Assembly: GCF_019059575.1 (NCBI RefSeq)
Contig: NW_024881503.1
Coordinates: forward strand, 1,550,001 to 1,614,000
From: Amphibalanus amphitrite
Taxonomy: Eukaryota > Arthropoda > Thecostraca > Balanomorpha > Balanidae
Length of the DNA stretch: 64,000 nt
Reading direction: 5' to 3'
Shown one piece after another: positions 56,936 to 64,000 of this stretch. Position 1 is the stretch's first letter. Every line of letters begins with the position of its first letter. Under the pieces are notes generated by a model. The model had not been told where the DNA came from. It saw only the letters and a program-made list of their open reading frames with translations, and did no database searches. A program made the position numbers and the translations under genes.

Positions 56936-59900
56936 AATCAACAGACAAGCCTAACGACCTTCGAGGCGGAATCGACACAGTTCTTCGATCCCGTGCCTCC
57001 AGCTTCTGAAATCATCAGCACTGAACCTCCCCCATCGTCCACCGTTATAAAGCACACCACACCGGAGCCTGCTAAAGAACGCGCCGCCACCCCACCATCA
57101 GCTGAAGACCACGTCACCCCATCAGCTGACGAGCCTGTCACCCCGTCAGCTGGCCACCCGGAGCACGGCGTCCCCCACGGCGGCGGTCTCGGCTGGGTCT
57201 GGGGCGATGACGAGGAGGCCGCAGACTCGGAATGGGACCGACTGCGGGTGGAGAATTGCGACTCTGACTCGGACAGGGGACGGTCCGATGAGTCGCCCCG
57301 GCACCTACCCAGCGACCTGGACCAGCGGCTTCTCGATGACTCCGAGCGGCAGCTGCGTGAGGACTCGCAGAGGCAGCTGTCGAGAAACTCAGAGAGGCAG
57401 CTGCGTGATGACTCGGAGAGGCAGCTGTCGAGAGACTCAGAGAGGCAGCTGTCGAGAAACTCAGAGAGGCAGCTGTCGAGAAACTCAGAGAGGCAGCTGT
57501 CCAAAGACTCAGAGAGGCAGCTGTCCAAAGTCCCAGAAAGGCAGCTCTCGAGGGACTTGAAGCGGCGGTTGTCGAGGGACTCTGAGGAGCAGCAGGAGAG
57601 GGACGGACGGGCGGCGGAGAGTGGCTTCGTTGTGGACGGCAGCACCACGTAAGTGTATAGGGCGGAGGCGGACACAGGCTCTTCATCGATGCCAGGGCTG
57701 CGGAGTCGATGGATTTTCGGCGACTCCGACTCCGACTCCGACTCCGGCTTTCAAAAACCAGCTCCGACTCCGACTCCGACTCCGGGCAGAATTGTCGACT
57801 CCGACCGACTCCAACTCCCGACTCCGACTCCGCAGACCTAGCAGGGCTGCGGAGTCGACAGATTTTCGGTGACTCCGACTCCGACTCCGGCTCGGGTTTC
57901 TAAAATCGACTCCGACTCCGACTCCGACTCCGGTCATAACTGTCGACTCCGACCGACTCCGACTCCGACTCCGACTCCGACTCCGACTCCGCAGCCCTGA
58001 ATTCGATGCAAAGTCCCAACCGTTTAAATTCATATGTTTCATAATTATTTTGTATCTACTTTTAGCATTGCTTAGCTTGTTATACTAAATTTATCGGTGT
58101 TAGCCTTAGAATAAAGGTTTATTCGCCAAATAAATATTCTATCATTTGACTTCAACACAATAATCTGCCGACAACTTCCAAGTTTGTTTTTGGGAACGTC
58201 ATAATTGCCATGGGTCCTAACAAACTTTCTACCCTCAGGCTGCCAGTGGAGACGTCTACAGAGCTTTCAAACGGGTTCCCAAAGCCGATAAAATCGCCGC
58301 TGATCAGCGAACCCGATGGACCCCGAAAACAGCCAGCTGATGTAGGGAAGCCATCGAAAGAGCTGCAGGAGCTCCTGGAATGGATTGAAGAGAAAGAGTC
58401 GGAGCTGCGGCAGCTGGAACTGCAGCCGGTGACCGGCAACATACCGAGCCTTCAGAGACAACAGGTAAGATCTGGGAACATATCGTGCGTTCAGAGGTAG
58501 TAGGTGGGAACATAAACTATTACCGATCAGAGGCAATGGTTGGGAATATATTAAGCCGGTAGCAGATGGGAACGTACCGAATCTTCACAGGCGGCGGACT
58601 TGAGGTGGGTCTAAAGGTGGGATGGGAGTGCGGGGAACAACCCAACCTAAATAGCGGCTTTATTGTCACTTATCGTTTCTGCTTTGATTCTTACGGTTGA
58701 TATCGGTCAGTGTGTATAAAGAGCACTCTCGTCTATCGCCGTCCTTGAGTGGGTCCTGCGGAGCCGAGGACGGTTTCAAGAAACGTCTGAGCAACCGTCC
58801 AGCTCACTAACTCCCCACTCAATAACTCAAGACTCGTCAACTCACGACTCCCCATCTCCTCCACTTACCCCCCCCCCCCCCTCCTCTCTGTGTTCCCTCA
58901 GGAGGCGGCCCAGTCGTTCCTGGACCTGGTGCGCAGTCGTGAGGACGCACTCCGGGACGTTGTGGCCGACCAGAGTCTGACCCCCGACCGGCAGGAGCAC
59001 CGACCTGACGGTATGTATAGCTTTCTCCCATACAGTCCCAGACGGATATCATGCGCCGCATATGGCCCGCTCAATGTTTCTTTTTGCTGTCAAGTGGAGC
59101 TGCGCTCAGTTCACACTCGGTGTTTACATAGAGTGATAGTGCCTAACTGTGACTGTGCGTCTGGTCTGAGTGGTCGTTCTGCTAGAGATTCGTGCTGGCG
59201 CATTAGGTACGCTCCTCACGGCGGCAACTACTGAGCGATATGCGTCACGGTGCGTGGCGCCGTGCAGTACCTCCGACCGGGGGGCGTAGCCAGGAGTCTA
59301 CCCGGTGTCACCCGACCCGTGTTACATACACCGACACCCACCGGAAGCAGGCGGTGTGCGGAGCGCACCCGCTGACCGTTCGTGTTGATCGGCCAGGGAC
59401 GGAGGACGGGCCTGGTCCGACGACGGGAGAGGTGCTACGCCGGTGGCTGCAGCTGCTCGGGGACGCCAGCCGACGACACGCCGATCTCCAGTCCGCCCTG
59501 GCGGTGAGTTGGTGGTGAGATGGTGAGCCAATGGTGAGTGAATGAGCCTGCAGAGTCAGAGTGGTGAGATGGTGAGCAGATGAGCTTGTGGCGTAGATGC
59601 GGTGAGTTTATGGTCTTGCAGCGAGGCAACGGTGAGGAAACGAGCCTGCAGAGCCAGAGTGGTAGACATATAATGCGCCTGCGGTGCTTCAGTGTTGAGT
59701 TATGACTTATGAATCTGTGTTGTGTAAACAGCGACTTTGACTTTATGAGCGTGCAGTGCGCTCTGGCGGTGAAAAGTCAAATCTCTAGTACGCCGTCTTG
59801 CCACCAGTTGACGCTAGTTGGTGGTGGCTGCTGATGGCGGCCTCTGACGGCGACTTGTGCCTGGAGTGAGGACCTGAGGTGGGGTAGATTTGACTTTGTG

Positions 59901-62900
59901 TTCGTTAGCAGCACAGCTGTAGTCATGGAAACGGTCTTTCGACACCTATTGATACTGATTATTGAGTCCTTTCTGTCTCTGATGAGTGCAAATAATTTAT
60001 ATTTACATGGAAAGTTAATATTTTCATTTTATGTCGATAAATTTCATACAGGCGAATTTACCTCGATGGTGTGGGTGGTAAGTCAAAAGCTGGTGGATAG
60101 TGAATGGTGATACAATTTGTGATCGACTGTGAGCCGGTGCTCGAATTAGCCCAAAATCTGTCCGTCCTCCTTTCAACCTATAACCCTGAAATGGTCTCAA
60201 TAGATCCGAGGCATTAGGTACCGAACGGAGACATGATGAGACAGTGGACACATGATGAGACAGCCAAGATAGGATGAGGTTATATAATATATACAAAGCT
60301 TGTAGGTTGTCAAGCAAGTTTGGGGGAATTGATGATGTCTGTGCCGTTCATTTGTCGATTGACTGAGGTTCTATTTTTTATGGGTAATGGCACGCTACCA
60401 CGAGGATCACATATATCACGGTACAACGACTGACTGGATGGACACATATTCCTGACAGGGACTACGTAAAATCTATCGCCCATCCAATAGCAAACTGTGG
60501 AATATTCAGAACCATGGATGATTCAGAACGATGCGACCAGTATATTGCATTCGACCTTCACCAAGTCGCTGCCATATAAGGAAAACATGAACTCTGGTAC
60601 GTAATCCCTTCATTGATGTGCCAGCGCCGGTCGTTCATCTCTCATGTGATTCTGCAGTAAACCCCTCCTCTGCCATGGTTGGAGGAGATCGGGGGGGGGG
60701 AGGGATAAGGGACGGAGGAGGTGACGGAGTGTGGCCGTCCCGCCACCCCGTCCCGTCAGTGTTTACATAGAACGACTCGTCTCCACCTTACATTCGTCCG
60801 TCAATCCGTGGTATAGCCTAATCGGGCCGTGCAGAGCGTGTTCCGACCGCTTATCCTCTGCCCTCTCGCTGGAACCGAGGCCGTGATTCAGTACAGACTG
60901 CAAGGACACGGGGGGGGGGGGGAGGAACCAGTGCACCAGGCTGTATCGGTTTCGCCCTCCCCTCTGCCAGGCCGCTCTCTCTCGGTGAGTTCAGGCCACT
61001 CTGTGGTCAGTTTATGAACCCTGGCGCCGCCGTCGCCGCCGCCGCGGGGGGCAGTCGCGGTGTGAGCTGCGAGCGGCTGCAGTCGCGCCGTCGTGTCGCT
61101 AGTGCCGCCATGTGGTGCCGCTCGGCGGAGCCGGCCGGTCACCGGCGCCGACTCTCGGTCCCCTGCGAGCCGAGCTGGACGGTGTCGAGGACCCAGCTGC
61201 CGCTGTACCGGCCCGCCTCGCCGCGGCTCCAGAGGAGGCGCAGTGTGGACGTGTTCTGGCTGACCGAGGTGGGTTAGATTAGCCAGGGCTGGTCAGGTCA
61301 GTAGCTGACCGGGGTGGAGTCAGGTCAGCGGGGCTGGGCCAGGCCAGCAGGGTTGTGTCAACTCAACAAGACTTGGTCAGATCATCAGGTTCGGATCAGG
61401 TCCGTGGGGGCTACTAGTAGGTCATTTTTGCGTTGCAGGGTCTGGCCAGCGGGACTGGGTCAGGTCAATGTGGTCAGGTCAGCGGGATTGGGTCAGGTCA
61501 TCAAAGCCAGATCAGGTTGGCAGGGTTGGGTTAGATCAGCGGGGTCGGGTCAGGTCAGGTCAGCGGGGCTAGATCAGATAAGGAACTGAGCTGACATAGG
61601 TGGGCCAAGGTAGTACAGAGGAGTTTGGTCTGGTCGAGCGCATCTGCTTAAATTGTACCTGGATCGGGGCCAGCTGTATGGGGCTAGAGGTCAGATGCTG
61701 AAGCTGCATAAGGTCAGGTTAAGTTGTTGACCTGTATGAGGGTCAGCTCATTGGAGTCATGGGTCGGGGCCAGATGTTTGGCTCTCTGATCAGGATTCGG
61801 GACAGCTGTTTGAGTTACATATACCTACCTAATTAGTTCAGCATCAATGTGTTTCGTGTCACGGGTCAGCTGTTAAAACTGCTCTTAGGTCGGAGGTCAG
61901 CTGTTTTTGGGTCGGAGGTCAGCCTGTTGGGGTCAGCGATCACGCTGTTTGTGTTCTCTGGGAGACGCCCATATCAGAGGCCAGAACCTGTGTGTTGATT
62001 CGGGTGCAGTGGCCAGCTGTCTCTGTATAGATAACAGCGGTTACCGCTGCCCCCTGATCCTAGTCCAGAACTCCAGTCAACAGTTGGCCATTGAGTGCCC
62101 CTCCAGGCTACCTTTGCACCCATTTGCTGTTGATGCCGTCCAGCTGGCCTGGTCCGTCCACCGGTCTACCAGAACCACCCGTCCCGCACCAGGACCGCTC
62201 GTGGTCCAACTGCCCTGGTCCGGTATCAGGATGGTCCGTGAGTCGTGGTGTGTTCCGTAGCTATCGGTAGGCACTGCTGTTCGACATTCAGGCCTATGGT
62301 AGCTAATAAGCTGAATTTGTTTCATACAAACAGAAATAAGGCACGTATCATGCGTTAGTTTCACAGGTCATCTGCATCAGGAGTCCGCGATAACGTTGTA
62401 CTGGATTAATGTTGAAGAACAGACCACGCCGTTGAAATGAGCGGAAAAAGAATCATCTTACATCTTCAGTCGAGAACGTTTGTTGTCCACGAATCGGAAG
62501 TTTCGAGCCCTGTCAACTATTTCAGATTTTCAATACCCCACCTTTCTCGTCTGTTGCAGAAGATGCACGTGCTGGAGCGGTGTATGCAGGACGTGGAGCG
62601 ACGACTCACCGAGCTGGAGCAGGCGCCAAACTCCGGTGACGTCATCGATGACGTCACTGAGGGTACAGACCGCCTGCTGGCCGTTCAGCGCGGCCTGGAT
62701 GACGTCAACGAACAGGTGGCGCGCCTCACCGAGAACGGGTGAGTGGGAGGGGCCTGGCAGTGATTGCACATTTAGTGCACTAATTTCTGCTGTCTGGTGA
62801 TGTGTTCGCTATATTCAATTCATATGGTGACATGCCCTCGTCATTTGACCTTAACTCTGACAGTAGCTGAATAGTCACCCGCTCGTCGTCAATGCCCACT

Positions 62901-63985
62901 ATACACTATACAGCGTGATCACTTGTCTTCTAGTGGCGTCGGTATAATTTCAGTGGACTGGTAGTCAGTTCAGAAGCCTGTATTCTGTAACAGCAGATCT
63001 GTTTAACAGTGTCAGTATCACTTCGGTGACTTGTGTCAATATCCGTCTGTCCAGTGTCCACTGCTCAGTTATCTGTGTTCGTCAGTACAGCAACCTTACA
63101 CACTTAGTCCACTGACCGATTCCCCCGTCCTCCCACAGCGCACCCCTCTCCAGTGAACGCCTGGCTCGTCTGTCCACCCTGGCGACCCGCCTCCGTCAGC
63201 TGAGCTCCGCCTCGTGCGGCGCCCTGACCGGGTGCGAGCTCGGCCGGTCAGTGGAGCCGCCCTGGGAGAGAGCGGAGACGGCCGAACGGGTGCCCTACTA
63301 CCTCCACCACGGCGAGAGGCGCACACAGTGGAGCCACCCGCGGCTGGCGCAGCTCACAGCCAGTCTGTCCCAGCTGGACTCGGTCCGGTTCTCTGCCTAT
63401 AGGTGAGTGGATGTGTAGTGCATAGAGGGCAAGGTGACGCAGTATCGCTGTCGGTATAATCTAGACAATAGCGCTTCCTGTTGCCCCAGGACGACTCGGA
63501 AGCTGTGCTGTCTTCACTGGACCCGTCTGCTTCACCGATGCATGTTACTGCCAGTGTTCGTGTGTCATTTACCGTGTGTCAGTATCAGTGTGTTAGCGCC
63601 AGTATGTGACGTTGTTCTCAGAACTGCTCTGAAGTTGCGCCGCCTCCAGCGCACCCTCCTGCTCCACCGGCTGTCAGTGTCAGTGTCAGTATCGCTTTCT
63701 CAGTGTAGTATTTGTGACCCTGTGTCGGTGTTTCCCCAGGACTGCACTGAAGCTGCGCCGCCTGCAGCGGACCCTCCTGCTCCACCGGCTCCCGCTGGAG
63801 GAGGCGGCGCTCGCCTTCCAGACCGAGGCGTGGCGTCTGCCGTGCTCGGGCGTGGCCGCCGTGCCGGACGTACTGGCCGTGCTGACCGAGCTGTACGGCC
63901 GGCTACAGCCGCCGCTGTCCGGGGGACAGGCACTGGCGCTGCGCGTCGACCTCTGCCTCAACTGGCTCATCAGCGTCTACGACAG
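56936..63985 (+). CDS. Dys: Dystrophin, 3' portion (exons joined, continues past window)
   Basis: Dystrophin links cortical actin to the dystroglycan complex at the membrane. Seven exons keep frame: 56936-57648, 58239-58464, 58902-59010, 59397-59503, 62560-62738, 63139-63402 and 63740-63985; upstream and downstream exons are outside or unrecognised. The first is a Pro/Thr-rich then highly charged exon with about eleven SERQLSR-type octapeptides. The next four carry spectrin-repeat-like helices (LQELLEWIEEKESELRQLEL, VLRRWLQLLGDASRRH, MHVLERCMQDVERRL). The sixth ends with the WW domain (PPWERA, VPYYL, TQWSHPRL), and the seventh begins the EF-hand region (TALKLRRLQRTLLLHRL ... LRVDLCLNWLISVYD). 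Order and wording match the dystrophin/utrophin C-terminus closely. The last exon ends at a donor at 63986. Confidence 0.93.
57693..57999. mobile_element. Pair of adjacent GACTCC-rich hAT-like MITEs
   Basis: Two copies start CAGGGCTGCGGAGTCG (57693 and 57842). The second ends with the exact inverse CGACTCCGCAGCCCTG (57984-57999), and the first ends with a mutated form at about 57833-57841. The interiors are (GACTCC)n. The left flank ends TCGATGC and a similar TTCGATGC lies 2 bp past the right end, possibly a disturbed target duplication. The pair sits in a dystrophin intron. Confidence 0.78.
59504..59665. repeat. Degenerate donor-like repeat after a dystrophin exon
   Basis: Starting at the donor GCG|GTGAGT, the words GGTGAGATGGTGAGC and GAGCCTGCAGAGYCAGAGTGG recur two to three times. 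Several cryptic GTGAG sites result. Confidence 0.7.
59700..61013. other. Dystrophin intron
   Basis: Unassigned intronic DNA with a G run near 60910-60922. The right end becomes GC-rich before the candidate alternative first exon. Confidence 0.5.
61014..61268 (+). CDS. Candidate alternative first exon of a short dystrophin isoform
   Basis: An ATG at 61014 opens 85 codons (MNPGAAVAAAAGGSRG ... DVFWLTE) ending at the donor GAG|GTGGGT in phase 0. The next exon (62560, KMHVLERC) also begins in phase 0, and the preceding dystrophin exon (ending 59503) splices to 62560 in phase 0 as well. So 61014-61268 is dispensable for the long form and suited as a unique N-terminus. The Arg-rich, GC-rich peptide has no homologue I recognise. 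Short dystrophins from internal promoters are known in vertebrates and flies; that this exon does it here is inference. Confidence 0.5.
61270..61600. repeat. GGTCAGGTCAGCGGGG-type tandem repeat
   Basis: Directly after the candidate alternative exon, words such as GGGTCAGGTCAGCGGGGY recur irregularly in blocks of 20-30 bp. Confidence 0.75.
61601..62559. other. Dystrophin intron
   Basis: Continues with looser GGTCAGCTGTT words to about 61930, then unassigned sequence. A frame from ATG 62437 reads through the acceptor into the next exon in frame (see rejected items). Confidence 0.5.
63490..63680 (+). repeat. Two partial upstream copies of the following dystrophin exon start
   Basis: The exon starting at 63740 (acceptor CCCCAG, then TALKLRRLQRTLLLHRL) is preceded by two partial copies, each with its own acceptor: 63622 (TTCTCAG, then nearly identical TALKLRRLQRTLLLHRL) and 63490 (CCCCAG, then a degraded TTRKLCCLHWTRLLHR). 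Spacing is 132 and 118 bp. Neither copy has a clear donor or the rest of the exon. Confidence 0.88.
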
Positions 63986-64000
63986 GTCAGTTAAAACACA

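Noticed and set aside
56938-57686. Long minus-strand frames opposite the octapeptide exon
   Set aside because: The 24 bp repeat keeps several frames open on both strands; only the plus-strand frame has consistent splice sites and phases with dystrophin.
62437-62738. ATG at 62437 reading in frame through the acceptor into dystrophin exon 62560
   Set aside because: The segment contains a good pyrimidine tract and acceptor; a 41-codon open stretch can occur by chance. An intron-retaining short isoform is possible but unsupported.
63434-63994. 186-codon continuous frame through the triplicated exon region
   Set aside because: It joins pseudo-exon copies 1 and 2, then reads the true exon out of frame; the dystrophin frame of exon 63740 is the conserved one.

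Overview
The window is eukaryotic. Its genes have GT-AG introns, the coding exons are GC-rich, and the long AT-richer spacers are crowded with transposable-element debris. The protein-coding content fits an arthropod: a single-coding-exon splicing factor 1, an extended gamma-glutamyl-hydrolase-like protein, and the 3' half of a dystrophin gene. A crustacean (possibly a barnacle) is plausible, but nothing in the sequence proves it.

Layout. 1-1.45 kb: reverse transcriptase of a non-LTR retrotransposon (minus strand), running off the left edge. 1.6-2.7 kb: a foldback repeat. 7.68-9.76 kb: SF1 (branch-point binding protein), coding region uninterrupted, with a splice acceptor just upstream. 11.4-24.9 kb: a dense repeat zone made mainly of two families of non-autonomous DNA elements. 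One is flanked by TTAA and starts CCC (piggyBac-like). The other is flanked by TA and has GGGGAGAGYGGGGC ends. They are nested up to three deep. 25.4-30.9 kb: nine visible exons of a gamma-glutamyl hydrolase homologue whose catalytic Cys and His are both replaced, preceded by an unusual Arg-rich and Thr-rich extension. 31.0-33.3 kb: two more piggyBac-like elements. 34.9-35.9 kb: a CpG-rich block with a candidate first exon. 38-40.8 kb: fragments of an RNase H-bearing non-LTR element, one inside a hAT-like element. 42.85-49.42 kb: a Ty3/gypsy LTR retrotransposon on the minus strand with open gag and pol; its right LTR carries a SINE-like insertion. 49.4-56.9 kb: spacer with mini- and microsatellites and a hAT MITE. 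56.9-64 kb: dystrophin exons (an octapeptide-repeat exon, spectrin-like exons, WW domain and the start of the EF-hand region), continuing past the right edge.

The host genes (SF1, the GGH-like gene, dystrophin) are all on the plus strand and show no functional link to each other. The features most worth following up are the apparently catalytically dead GGH homologue, the shared G-run-hairpin architecture and AGGTCA-rich interior of the TTAA elements, a triplicated acceptor-plus-exon-start in dystrophin, and candidate alternative first exons of dystrophin. All exon calls rest on reading-frame continuity, splice consensus and recognised protein families; no transcript evidence was available.
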